Assembly: GCF_036241575.1 (NCBI RefSeq)
Contig: NZ_CP108455.1
Span: 3,716,001-3,780,000, forward strand
Length of the DNA: 64,000 nucleotides
Direction of reading: 5' to 3'
From: Streptomyces sp. NBC_01267
Lineage (GTDB): Bacteria > Actinomycetota > Actinomycetes > Streptomycetales > Streptomycetaceae
Positions 27,463 through 35,753 of this stretch are shown piece after piece (the stretch's first letter is position 1; every line of letters starts with the position of its first letter). Position numbers and translations under genes: made by a program. The notes below the pieces were generated by a model. The model worked only from the letters and a program-made list of their open reading frames with translations, did no database searches and was not told the origin of the DNA.

Positions 27463-28569
27463 TCAGCGCTGCGTATCCGCCTGCACGAAGAGCGCACCGA
27501 GAAAATACCCGCGCTTTTCGGCGGAGAAATGGAAATCCAAACGGTCTCCGCCCTGGGACAGGGCAGGCTTCAGATCGAATACATCGGAATCGTAGCCAAG
27601 GGTGTTCATATAAGCGGGTTGCCGCTTCGTCACCGGACGGCCGAAATCGGTGACGGTGGAATTCATCACCTGGTCCTCGGGATCGGCCGCGTCACCGAGG
27701 GAGACCGCCGCGCGCCGGTCGGCGGCGACACGCAGCGCGTTGCCCCGCCCGGTGCGGTCGGCGTCGTACGCGACCACCCCCGCCCGGCCGGAGGCACCGG
27801 CCGGGATCCCGAGCCCGGTCAGGCCCACGGACAGGTCCTTGCGGGCCGCGCCGAGCGGTTCGAAGCCCTCCAGGACGGAGAGGTTCCGTTGCGGCTCGCT
27901 GTCGTTCTCGTACGCGACGACCAGCGTCCAGCCGCCCCACGCACCGACCGCCGAGTGGCCCCTGGCCACGTTGATCTGGGCCACGGTGTACGTGCCGGAC
28001 CCGCTCCGGCGCACCAGCGGGGTGACATCGGCCGAGGCCTGGAAGGCGTCGCTGCCGTCGGCGGTGCGGTGCGCGATCCGGGTGTCGGCGAGCACCGCCT
28101 TGTACGCACCGCCCGGTTCGGCGATCAGCACCCGCCCGTTGTCCTTCGGCGGCTTCTGCTCACCGACCCGCAGATTCCCGCCCCAGTAGAGCCGGGCGTA
28201 ACTGACCCGCGAACGATTCGGCAGTTCCAGGTCGGCGCGGCTGGAGTTGTAGGTGTCGGGGTCCTTGTCCACATCGATGTACAGCATGTCGAAATCACTG
28301 TTGGCACCCTGCGCGCCCGCCCGGACCTTCGTGCACGAGCGGGCCGCGGGAGCGAACGGGGCCGTACAGGTGATGGCGGAGTTGGCCACCCTGACGATTC
28401 CGCCGTGCTGCACGGAGTGATAGCGCTGCGCGAAGGGAATCACAGAGGATTCGCCCACCGATGCCCGCTCAGCGGAGGCGGCGGGCGCCGAGATAAACGT
28501 GGCGGAAAGCGCCACACATGAAAATACGCCCAGGGCATACGGCACAGCGAGACCCGTCGTTTTCCTCAT
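27463..28569 (-). CDS. Exported protein heading the exopolysaccharide operon
   Basis: 368 residues from ATG 28569 (GGGAGAG upstream). Signal peptide about 1-34 with an APAASA cleavage site. Mature beta-rich domain with motifs RVSYARLYWGGNLRVGE, DAFQASADVTPLVRRSGSGT, AVGAWGGWTLVVAYENDSEP and a C-terminal RLDFHFSAEKRGYFLGALF. This pattern occurs in large secreted actinobacterial proteins of unknown role (DUF3344-like; tentative). Sixty-four bases before the GT4 gene and divergent from the first rodlin, so it stands at the junction of the glycan and rodlet loci. Confidence 0.78.
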   Translation of the reverse strand: MRKTTGLAVPYALGVFSCVALSATFISAPAASAERASVGESSVIPFAQRYHSVQHGGIVRVANSAITCTAPFAPAARSCTKVRAGAQGANSDFDMLYIDVDKDPDTYNSSRADLELPNRSRVSYARLYWGGNLRVGEQKPPKDNGRVLIAEPGGAYKAVLADTRIAHRTADGSDAFQASADVTPLVRRSGSGTYTVAQINVARGHSAVGAWGGWTLVVAYENDSEPQRNLSVLEGFEPLGAARKDLSVGLTGLGIPAGASGRAGVVAYDADRTGRGNALRVAADRRAAVSLGDAADPEDQVMNSTVTDFGRPVTKRQPAYMNTLGYDSDVFDLKPALSQGGDRLDFHFSAEKRGYFLGALFVQADTQR

Positions 28570-28857
28570 GACTGGCTCTCCCGTTTCGATCAAAGCGACC
28601 AAGCAGGAGTGCACTTTGTCAGAAATCCAGTTGGAAATCTTGACTGGACGCGCGCATACCACCGTACGGAGGAATCACCACAAGGCGGAAAAACCGACGG
28701 CGGGCCCCGCGCGCACGGGGCTCACTGGCGGGCAACCCGTCACACCCGTTCACACCCGCGCGCTACGGCAATCGGGTGAAGGGGCGGAACCAAACTCCGC
28801 CCACGGAGTTGATCAGGCTGCTCCACTTCCGGGCAAAGATGCAGAAAAGGGACCACA
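28570..28857. other. Divergent promoter region exported protein / rodlin 1
   Basis: 288 bases with no supported gene. It must contain the promoters of the glycan operon (leftward) and of rodlin 1 (rightward). The 3' part resembles the leader of rodlin 2, including GGGGCGGAACCAA-like and CAGAAAAGGGA segments. Confidence 0.4.
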
Positions 28858-29268
28858 GTGATCAAGAAGATTCTGGCTACCGCCGCTGTCACCGCCTCCA
28901 TCGTGGGCGCCGGCGCGGCCCTGGCCCCGCAGGCCATGGCCATCGGCGACGGTGGCGGCACGAACTCCGCCAGCGGCAACGGCTCCTCGCAGACCTACGG
29001 CAACTCGGCCACCCACGGTGACATGAGCCCGCAGCTCAGCCTCGTCCAGGGCTCGCTCAACAAGCCCTGCATCGGCCTCCCGGCCAAGGTCAACGCCGGC
29101 TCGCTGATCGGCCTGATCCCGATCGCTGTCCAGGACATCCCGATCCTCTCCTCGCCGCAGAACCAGCAGTGCACCGAGAACTCCACCCAGGCCAAGGGTG
29201 ACGAGCCGCTGTCGCACATCCTCGACTCGATCCCGGTCCTCTCGGGCAACGGTGCGGGCAACCGCTGA
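28858..29268 (+). CDS. Rodlin (RdlA/RdlB family), copy 1
   Basis: Secreted protein that organises chaplin amyloid into the rodlet layer of aerial hyphae. 136 residues from GTG 28858 (AAAGGGA upstream). Signal peptide ending APQAMA about residue 28, then the rodlin body: GNGSSQTYGNSATHGDMSPQ, GSLNKPCIGLPAK, DIPILSSPQNQQCTENSTQA, VLSGNGAGNR. Two conserved cysteines. Paired with a second copy at 31091 that is very similar throughout. Confidence 0.93.
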   Translation: MIKKILATAAVTASIVGAGAALAPQAMAIGDGGGTNSASGNGSSQTYGNSATHGDMSPQLSLVQGSLNKPCIGLPAKVNAGSLIGLIPIAVQDIPILSSPQNQQCTENSTQAKGDEPLSHILDSIPVLSGNGAGNR

Positions 29269-29285
29269 TCAGCTCCGCTCCTCCA

Positions 29286-29321
29286 CGTGGCCGCCGCAGA
29301 CAGGACGTTGCGGCGGCCACG
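29286..29321 (+). terminator. Terminator after rodlin 1
   Basis: Perfect 13-bp stem (29286-29298 with 29309-29321), loop of ten bases, 18 bases after the stop. The remaining 298 bases to the chaplin start hold GTGACATACGGG-type direct repeats (about 29452-29482) and no gene. Confidence 0.78.
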
Positions 29322-29619
29322 CGTGTGACCGCACCCTTCCGCCGCGGCCCCCTCCGCCGTACGCCCCGCGCTTCCCGGCCGCCGGTTCCACCCACCAGGG
29401 CAGCGCGGGGCGACCGGTGAATTGGACAGCGAATACCGGCGAATGCATTCGAGTGACATACGGGCGACATACGGGTGACATTCGATCAGGAACTCACCCC
29501 GGAGTTTCCTAAAGGTGCGCCGATCGTTACAAGTCCTGCAGCGGTGCTCATGAACAGGCAACTGGACACGCGTCGCGATGGTCGTGAATGCGGAAGACGC
29601 CGCTGCAGGAAGGTACGAA

Positions 29620-29853
29620 ATGAAGCTCAAGAAGGCTGCGGTTCTCGCTGCCGGCGTCATGTTCGCCCTGGGTGCCGCTGCGCCCGCCATGGCCGACTCG
29701 GGTGCGGAGGGTGTGGCCGTCGGCTCGCCCGGCGTCCTCTCCGGCAATGTCATCCAGATTCCGATCCACGTCCCGGTCAACGTGTGCGGCAACAGCATCA
29801 ACGTCATCGGGCTGCTGAACCCGGCGTTCGGGAACACCTGCATCAACCGCTGA
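29620..29853 (+). CDS. Short chaplin
   Basis: 77 residues from ATG 29620 (GGAAGG upstream). Signal peptide about 1-24 (AAVLAAGVMFALGAAAPAMA), then a single chaplin domain: GVAVGSPGVLSGNVIQIPIH, NVCGNSINVIGLLNPAFGNT, CINR. The two cysteines that form the intramolecular disulfide are present. More divergent from the other two chaplins here (Val/Ile substitutions, VNVCGNS). Followed by a very strong terminator. Confidence 0.94.
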   Translation: MKLKKAAVLAAGVMFALGAAAPAMADSGAEGVAVGSPGVLSGNVIQIPIHVPVNVCGNSINVIGLLNPAFGNTCINR

Positions 29854-29875
29854 TGCGCGTTCTCCCGCGAGGGTG

Positions 29876-29917
29876 AAAGGGCCCCGAAGAGCATCCCGAT
29901 GCTCTTCGGGGCCCTTT
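29876..29917 (+). terminator. Strong terminator after the chaplin
   Basis: Perfect 20-bp inverted repeat (29876-29895 with 29898-29917) beginning AAAGGGCCCCGAAGAG. Confidence 0.85.
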
Positions 29918-30107
29918 CCTGCGCACGCCGCACCCGTGCACCGTAAGGAACTTGAAGAATGTGGTGCAGAAACGTTCGCCGCGCGGGGTTTCCCCTGTGG
30001 AAAGGGATCGTTAGACAGTGCGACGGCGGCGCATCAGCATCTCCAGGATGGTGCCGCAGCCCGAGAGTCGTGGCTGTGAACAGCGCCGCTGGAGAAAGGT
30101 ATTCGAA

Positions 30108-30413
30108 ATGAAGTACTCAAAGGTTGCTGCGGTCGTTGCCGGTTCCGTGATGGCGATCGGCGCGGGTGCGGCGGCTGCTGCCCCCGCGTTCGCCGCGGAG
30201 GGCACGGCCCTGCCGCCCATGAGCCTCAACGGCGGCCTCGCACAGACCACGCAGGCGCTCCAGGGGCAGAACTCCCCGGTGTCCGCCGCCGCCGATGCCG
30301 CGAGCAGTCTGACGTCGGGCAAGGGCGACGCCCCCGGAAAGGTCCTGAAGACCGCCGGTCAGGTCGCCCCGATGCTGGGCGGCGTGAAGCTGGGCCAGAA
30401 CGGCTCGAACTGA
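30108..30413 (+). CDS. Small secreted protein inside the chaplin-rodlin locus
   Basis: 101 residues from ATG 30108 (GGAGAAAGG upstream). Signal peptide about 1-30 ending APAFA. The mature part of about 70 residues is Gly/Ala/Gln-rich without cysteine: LPPMSLNGGLAQTTQALQGQ, SSLTSGKGDAPGKVLKTAGQ, PMLGGVKLGQNGSN. It has neither chaplin nor rodlin motifs. Position and export suggest a third coat component or an assembly factor; I do not recognise the family. The leader (cagcgccgctggagaaagg) resembles that of the preceding chaplin. Confidence 0.78.
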   Translation: MKYSKVAAVVAGSVMAIGAGAAAAAPAFAAEGTALPPMSLNGGLAQTTQALQGQNSPVSAAADAASSLTSGKGDAPGKVLKTAGQVAPMLGGVKLGQNGSN

Positions 30414-30504
30414 TTCACCTTCCGGCCCACGGAAGTACGTCGGTTCCGGTTCACGGAAGTACGCCGGGCAGGCCAGGTACGTCGCACCAGGCTCCGTGCC
30501 GCGA

Positions 30505-30540
30505 AAGTGGCGGTACCCGCACCAGCGGGTACCGCCACTT
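30505..30540. terminator. Bidirectional terminator
   Basis: 16-bp perfect stem (30505-30520 with 30525-30540) between the convergent small secreted protein and the second chaplin. Confidence 0.8.
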
Positions 30541-30580
30541 CTGCTGTCCGGTCCCCGGGACCGGCTCACCGCGCCAAGCG

Positions 30581-30820
30581 TCAGGCGTTGACGCAGGTGT
30601 TGCCGAACGCCGGGTTCAGCAGGCCGATCACGTTCACGGTGTTGCCGCAGAGGTTGATCGGGACGTGGACCGGAACCTGCACCAGGTTGCCCGAGATGAC
30701 ACCGGGGGAGCCAACAGCGGCACCGTGGGCCCCGGCGTCGGCGAACGCGGAACCAGCGGCGGCACCGGCAGCGAGACCAGCGGTGGCCAGGACGAGAGCG
30801 GCCTTCTTGGCAGTGTTCAT
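30581..30820 (-). CDS. Short chaplin
   Basis: 79 residues; the only gene of the rodlet locus on the - strand. Signal peptide about 1-27 (ALVLATAGLAAGAAAGSAFA), then the chaplin domain GAAVGSPGVISGNLVQVPVH, PINLCGNTVNVIGLLNPAFG, NTCVNA. The domain is nearly identical to that of the His-tailed chaplin at 8742 but without the tail. Divergent from rodlin 2 across 270 bases. Confidence 0.95.
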   Translation of the reverse strand: MNTAKKAALVLATAGLAAGAAAGSAFADAGAHGAAVGSPGVISGNLVQVPVHVPINLCGNTVNVIGLLNPAFGNTCVNA

Positions 30821-31090
30821 GGGAGTTGCACCTTCTGTTCGATGTTGTGCCCTGAATCAGGACCCACTCGCTTCGCAACGAGCGGCAGAGGCACACGACA
30901 CGGCCTGCGGCCCCATCGGACCTGTTCAGCTCACGGCCGGATCGCCCGTACCGGCGCCTCCGTCAACCCGCCTCACACATTCCCGTGATCATCAAGCCAT
31001 ACGAGTGAAGGGGGAGAACCAATCACCGGTCCGGCAGTTGGTCAGAGCGCTCCGGAAGCGGGCACTCGTGCGACAACATAAGGACGCAAA

Positions 31091-31501
31091 ATGATCAAGA
31101 AGGCTATGGCCGCTGCGGCGGTCACCCTTACCGTGGCGGGCGCAGGCGCGATGATGGCTCCGCAGGCCATGGCCATCGGGAACGACGGCGGCACCAACTC
31201 CCTCAGCGGGAACGGTTCCTCGCAGACCTACGGCAACTCCGAGACCCACGGCAACATGAGCCCGCAGATGGCGCTCATCCAGGGCTCGCTGAACAAGCCC
31301 TGCATCGGCCTCCCGGCCAAGGCCAACCTCGGCTCGCTGATCGGCGTGGTCCCGATCTCCGTCCAGGACATCCCGATCCTCTCCTCGCCGCAGAACCAGC
31401 AGTGCACCGAGAACTCCACCCAGGCCAAGGGCGACGAGCCGCTGTCGCACCTCCTGGACAACATCCCGGTCCTCTCGGGCAACGGCGTGGCCAACCACTG
31501 A
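31091..31501 (+). CDS. Rodlin (RdlA/RdlB family), copy 2
   Basis: 136 residues. Signal peptide to about residue 28 (APQAMA), mature protein IGNDGGTNSLSGNGSSQTYG, MSPQMALIQGSLNKPC, PILSSPQNQQCTENSTQAKG, VLSGNGVANH. Most residues match copy 1, with the differences concentrated in the signal peptide and central Leu/Val positions, consistent with a gene duplication separated by the chaplins. Leader sequence with AAGGACGCAAA before ATG. Confidence 0.93.
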   Translation: MIKKAMAAAAVTLTVAGAGAMMAPQAMAIGNDGGTNSLSGNGSSQTYGNSETHGNMSPQMALIQGSLNKPCIGLPAKANLGSLIGVVPISVQDIPILSSPQNQQCTENSTQAKGDEPLSHLLDNIPVLSGNGVANH

Positions 31502-31548
31502 CGCCCGCTCCTCCGACTGCCTGGGCGCTCGCGTCCCTGGTGGAGCAC

Positions 31549-31595
31549 TGAAGGGGTCCCGACAGCAGCGGAAGCTGCTTCGTCGGGGCCCCTTC
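31549..31595. terminator. Terminator after rodlin 2
   Basis: Long stem TGAAGGGGTCCCGAC / GTCGGGGCCCCTTCA with one G-T pair, capped by a small inner hairpin AGCAG...CTGCT; serves the convergent rodlin 2 and WecB-FkbM genes. Confidence 0.78.
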
Positions 31596-31611
31596 ACGTG
31601 TCCCGGGCCCG

Positions 31612-32862
31612 TCACACGCCCCCGCGGCGGAACAGCACCGCGTCGCCCCCGCCCCACGCCGGAACCGCCGCATACCCCGGCACCGGCTCCGCCCGCTCCC
31701 CGCGCGTCTGGAGCCCGACGCACTCCGTCGCGTACCGCCCGGCGCCGTACAGCAGCCGCTCCTCGTGCCCGGGGGTCCGCAGCCGTACGAAGAGCCGCTC
31801 GCCCGGTGCGGTCACCGTGTCCCACAGCTCGTCGAGCCGGTGGCCGCCGTCCGGGCCCGCGCCGTCGCCCAGCGCGTACGGCAGCACGGCCCACGCCGGA
31901 TCCGCCGCCGCACGCCGCAGCAACTGCTCGCGCAGGCCGGGCAGCACCTCGAGCGAGACGATGCGCCCGCGGTACCCGGCACGGCGCAGCCCCACCGCGT
32001 ACGCACCGTCGCCCGCGCCCGCGTCGAGCACCAGGTCGACCTCGGCGTCGGTCAGCAGCTGGGCGAGCTCGCGGTACGGCCCTCGGCTCCCGTACGCCTC
32101 CTTCGCCGCCGCCCGCAGAAGGCGGGAGCCTCCCCGCAGCGCCGACAGGCCCCGCTGGCACCGCTGTCGCACCGGGAGGCGCGGCACACGGTCGCAGAGG
32201 ACGTCGAAGGCCGTGCCGACGGCGAGGTACACGGCGGGGTGGGCTGCGGCGAGCCGGGTGGCGGTCCTGTGCTGTTCGGCGGTGTCGGGACCGCCGATCC
32301 AGACCAGTTGGGCTCCGCTGTCCCGGATCCGGGCGGCCAGCGCCGCCCGTTCGTCGGCGGTGAGTTCGCGGCCGGGCCCCGGCTCGGCGCCCGCGACGCA
32401 GGTCTCCGGGTAGCGGACCAGCAGCTCGGCGGTCAGCTGCTCCAGCGCCTCCCGGCCGGTGCCGGTGCCCGGGAGCGCGTCCGGGTCCGTCCCGCCGCCG
32501 AGCACGTAGTGCCGCAGGCCCTCCCTCCGGCCTGCCCGGACGGTGTCGAGCAGCAGGTCGGGCCCGTACACCCGCACCGGCGGCAGCGAGGGCCCGCGCC
32601 CGGCGATCCGCCCCGCCCAGGCCGCCCCCGGTCCGGCCGGGAGGTTGAGGGCGGCCGAGCGCAGGGTCCGGCGGAGTTCGGGGTCGCGGTCGGCACGTGC
32701 GAGGGTGTGCGTCCCGCAGAGGTGGACGTCGGCCCCCGCCCCGGACACCGCGAGCCGGACGACGGCCGCCGCAGCCGCTGCCGGGGCGAGCGGGGTCAGG
32801 GGGATTCCCGCGCAGCGGACGGTGGGGTACGGCCGGTCCTGTGGGGGGTTCGCCTCGTTCAT
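31612..32862 (-). CDS. WecB/TagA/CpsF glycosyltransferase fused to an FkbM-type methyltransferase domain
   Basis: 416 residues from ATG 32862 (weak GGGCGG upstream; earlier in-frame starts have no site). Residues about 15-230 match the WecB/TagA/CpsF family: ALNLPAGPGAAWAGRIAGRG, RVYGPDLLLDTVRAGRREGL, LVWIGGPDTAEQHRTA, AVYLAVGTAFDVL. Then from about 265 comes a SAM-methyltransferase fold, VDLVLDAGAGDGAYAVGLRR and IVSLEVLPGLREQLLRRAAA, typical of FkbM. The second domain is about 150 residues and looks shortened at its C-terminus. Such fusions would add and then methylate a sugar, but this is inferred. It flanks the rodlin locus opposite the glycan operon. Confidence 0.8.
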   Translation of the reverse strand: MNEANPPQDRPYPTVRCAGIPLTPLAPAAAAAAVVRLAVSGAGADVHLCGTHTLARADRDPELRRTLRSAALNLPAGPGAAWAGRIAGRGPSLPPVRVYGPDLLLDTVRAGRREGLRHYVLGGGTDPDALPGTGTGREALEQLTAELLVRYPETCVAGAEPGPGRELTADERAALAARIRDSGAQLVWIGGPDTAEQHRTATRLAAAHPAVYLAVGTAFDVLCDRVPRLPVRQRCQRGLSALRGGSRLLRAAAKEAYGSRGPYRELAQLLTDAEVDLVLDAGAGDGAYAVGLRRAGYRGRIVSLEVLPGLREQLLRRAAADPAWAVLPYALGDGAGPDGGHRLDELWDTVTAPGERLFVRLRTPGHEERLLYGAGRYATECVGLQTRGERAEPVPGYAAVPAWGGGDAVLFRRGGV

Positions 32863-33121
32863 GCGCCGCCCATCGGTTGCGGTATCGGGGTGATGCCGCG
32901 TGGGCATCGAGCTCGAACGATCCACAAGCTAGTTCGTTATGCACCACTATGCGGTGAGTAACACGAGGGGACGGACTGCGACCGGCGAGAACCCTGAGCG
33001 ACGTAGATCACCGCCTGCTCGGGTATATCGCGGCGGAATAAGTGGGTACTCTCAGCACGGACTGCATTAAGTTACTGCTTAGTAATTTCAGAACTCCACC
33101 TCGCAGGCCCGAGGAGCCCCC
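32863..33121. other. Promoter region of the Fe-S oxidoreductase
   Basis: 259 bases without a supported gene, divergent between the WecB-FkbM fusion and the reductase. Noticeably AT-richer around 33035-33100 than the neighbourhood, as expected for a promoter. Confidence 0.4.
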
Positions 33122-35389
33122 ATGCAACTCGCCGCGATCATTGTGTCGCTGGTACTCACCGTGGTCGGTGTCGCGCTGTTCGCCCGAGCCATCGCCCAGA
33201 TCTACCGCTATGTGCGGCTCGGTCAGGATGTACCCGCGGGCACGCGCACCGACGAACCCGCCCAGCGCACGATCACGGTGGTCAAGGAGTTCCTCGGCCA
33301 CACCCGCATGAACCGCTGGGGCATCGTCGGGTTCGCGCACTGGTTCGTCGCGATCGGCTTCTGCTCGCTCGTACTGACCCTGGTGAACGCCCTCGGCCAG
33401 CTCTTCAAGGCCGACTGGGTCCTGCCGGTCATCGGGCACTGGGTGCCGTACGAGATGTTCGTCGAGTTCATCGGCGTGATGACCACCCTGGGCATCCTCA
33501 CGCTGATCGTGATCCGCCAGCTCTCGCTGCCGTCGCGGGCGGGCCGCAAGTCCCGGTTCGCGGGCTCGAACCTCGGCCAGGCGTACTTCGTCGAGGCCGT
33601 CATCCTCATCATCGGGCTGGCGATCTACTCGCTGCGTGGCCTGGAGGGCGCGCTGACGGGCGTGCACAGCTACGAGGCGGCCTACTTCCTCTCGTACCCG
33701 CTGGTCGCGGCGTTCCGCGGCGCCGACATCGGCACGCTGCAGAACATGGTCTACCTGACCGCCATGATCAAGATCGGGACGTCCTTCATCTGGATGATCA
33801 CGGTCGCGCTCAAGACGGACATGGGCGTCGCCTGGCACCGCTTCCTCGCGTTCCCCAACATCTGGTTCAAGCGCGAGTCCGACGGCGGTGTCGCGCTCGG
33901 CGCCCTCCAGCCGATGACGTCGGCCGGCAAGGAGATCGACTTCGAGGACCCGGGCGACGACGACGTCTTCGGCGTCTCGCAGGTCGAGCACTTCTCGTGG
34001 AAGGGGCTGCTGGACTTCTCGACGTGTACGGAGTGCGGGCGCTGCCAGTCGCAGTGCCCGGCCTGGAACACCGGCAAGCCGCTCTCCCCGAAGCTGCTGA
34101 TCATGTCGCTGCGCGACCACGCGCACGCCAAGGCCCCGTACCTCCTCGCGGGTGGCGGCAAGGACATGGAGGGCAACGAGCGGGCGACCCCCGAGCAGCT
34201 GGCCGACGTACCGGCGTCCGCCCTCGCCGAGGCCGAGCGCCCGCTGATCGGGACACTCGAGGAGAACGGTGTCATCGACCCGGACGTGCTGTGGTCCTGC
34301 ACCACCTGCGGGGCATGCGTCGAGCAGTGCCCGGTCGACATCGAGCACATCGACCACATCGTCGACATGCGCCGCTACCAGGTGATGATCGAGTCCGCGT
34401 TCCCGTCCGAGGCGGGCACGATGCTCAAGAACCTGGAGAAGAAGGGCAACCCCTGGGGGCTCGCCAAGAAGCAGCGCGTGGAGTGGACCAAGGAGGTCGA
34501 CTTCGAGGTCCCGATCGTCGGCAAGACCATCGAGGACCTCACCGAGGTGGAGTACCTCTACTGGGTCGGCTGCGCGGGCGCCCTGGAGGACCGGGCGAAG
34601 AAGACCACCAAGGCCTTCGCGGAGCTGCTGCACATCGCGGGCGTCAAGTTCGCGATCATGGGCGGCGACGAGAAGTGCACCGGTGACTCCGCCCGCCGCC
34701 TGGGCAACGAGCCGCTCTTCCAGCAGCTCGGCCAGGAGAACGTGGCCATGCTCAACATGGCATACGGCGAGGACGACGAGGACGAGAGCACCAAGAAGCC
34801 GAAGGCGTCGAAGAAGATCGTCGCGACCTGCCCGCACTGCTTCAACACGATCGCGAACGAGTACCCGCAGCTGGGCGGCGAGTTCGAGGTCATCCACCAC
34901 ACGCAGCTGCTGCAGCACCTCATCGACGAGGGCAGACTGACCCCCGTCACCCCGGTCGAGGGCCTCATCACGTACCACGACCCCTGCTACCTGGGCCGGC
35001 ACAACAAGGTCTACACGCCGCCGCGCGAGATCATCGCGAAGGTGCCGGGCCTGCGCAGCGAGGAGATGCACCGGCACAAGGAACGCGGCTTCTGCTGCGG
35101 CGCCGGCGGTGCGCGGATGTGGATGGAAGAGCGCATCGGCAAGCGGATCAACAACGAACGCGTCGACGAGGCGTTGTCGTTGAACCCGGACATCGTCTCC
35201 ACCGCCTGCCCCTTCTGCCTCGTCATGCTCACCGACTCCGTCAACGGCAAGAAGAACGACGGCAAGGCGAAGGAATCCCTCCAGGTCGTGGACGTCGCGC
35301 AGCTGCTGCTCGACTCCGTGAAGGTCCCGGCGGACCCGACCGACGAGGCCGTTTCCGAGGACGCGCCGGAGCCCGAACCGGCGAAGTAG
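33122..35389 (+). CDS. Membrane-bound Fe-S oxidoreductase (HdrD/GlpC-like, CCG domains)
   Basis: 755 residues from ATG 33122 (CGAGGAG upstream). The N-terminal 260 residues have five to six membrane helices like NarI/DsrM cytochrome-b subunits; then two 4Fe-4S motifs, CTECGRCQSQCP and CTTCGACVEQCP; then two cysteine-rich CCG domains (GCAG...C, CPHCFNT; CYLGRHN, GFCCGAGGARM, CPFC). This is the conserved actinobacterial (Fe-S)-binding reductase thought to pass electrons between the menaquinone pool and a cytoplasmic thiol/flavin donor. Physiological partner unknown. It appears monocistronic. Confidence 0.9.
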   Translation: MQLAAIIVSLVLTVVGVALFARAIAQIYRYVRLGQDVPAGTRTDEPAQRTITVVKEFLGHTRMNRWGIVGFAHWFVAIGFCSLVLTLVNALGQLFKADWVLPVIGHWVPYEMFVEFIGVMTTLGILTLIVIRQLSLPSRAGRKSRFAGSNLGQAYFVEAVILIIGLAIYSLRGLEGALTGVHSYEAAYFLSYPLVAAFRGADIGTLQNMVYLTAMIKIGTSFIWMITVALKTDMGVAWHRFLAFPNIWFKRESDGGVALGALQPMTSAGKEIDFEDPGDDDVFGVSQVEHFSWKGLLDFSTCTECGRCQSQCPAWNTGKPLSPKLLIMSLRDHAHAKAPYLLAGGGKDMEGNERATPEQLADVPASALAEAERPLIGTLEENGVIDPDVLWSCTTCGACVEQCPVDIEHIDHIVDMRRYQVMIESAFPSEAGTMLKNLEKKGNPWGLAKKQRVEWTKEVDFEVPIVGKTIEDLTEVEYLYWVGCAGALEDRAKKTTKAFAELLHIAGVKFAIMGGDEKCTGDSARRLGNEPLFQQLGQENVAMLNMAYGEDDEDESTKKPKASKKIVATCPHCFNTIANEYPQLGGEFEVIHHTQLLQHLIDEGRLTPVTPVEGLITYHDPCYLGRHNKVYTPPREIIAKVPGLRSEEMHRHKERGFCCGAGGARMWMEERIGKRINNERVDEALSLNPDIVSTACPFCLVMLTDSVNGKKNDGKAKESLQVVDVAQLLLDSVKVPADPTDEAVSEDAPEPEPAK

Positions 35390-35420
35390 CCGTACAGCGG
35401 CTTCACTTGCACGGCAACGC

Positions 35421-35463
35421 GACAGCGGCCGGATCCGCCTCGGGGGCGGGTCCGGCCGCTGTC
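35421..35463 (+). terminator. Terminator after the Fe-S oxidoreductase
   Basis: 19-bp stem (35421-35439 with 35445-35463), one G-T pair, loop TCGGG. The following 290 bases to the FG-GAP gene contain no gene that I can support. Confidence 0.8.
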
Positions 35464-35753
35464 GTATGCCGTGTCCCCGTACCTCGCGTCCCGTATCCCG
35501 TGCCTCGCGTCTCACGCACCAGGCAGCGCGCGCGGCCCGCCCCGCGCACCCCCCTCAAGCGTGTTCACCAGCAGGTCACGCCAACAACACTTTTCCCACC
35601 CATCCCGTACAACCATTCGACCCCGCCAGAGGTCTCTTTTTCGCCGAACGCCCATGCCCCCAGGCGTGATTGCCGCAAACCGGGCAGAGAGTTCCGCGCC
35701 CCTTCCGACCGGGTGCCACCGGCACCCCGCACGGCGCAGGAGAAGAAACCCGT

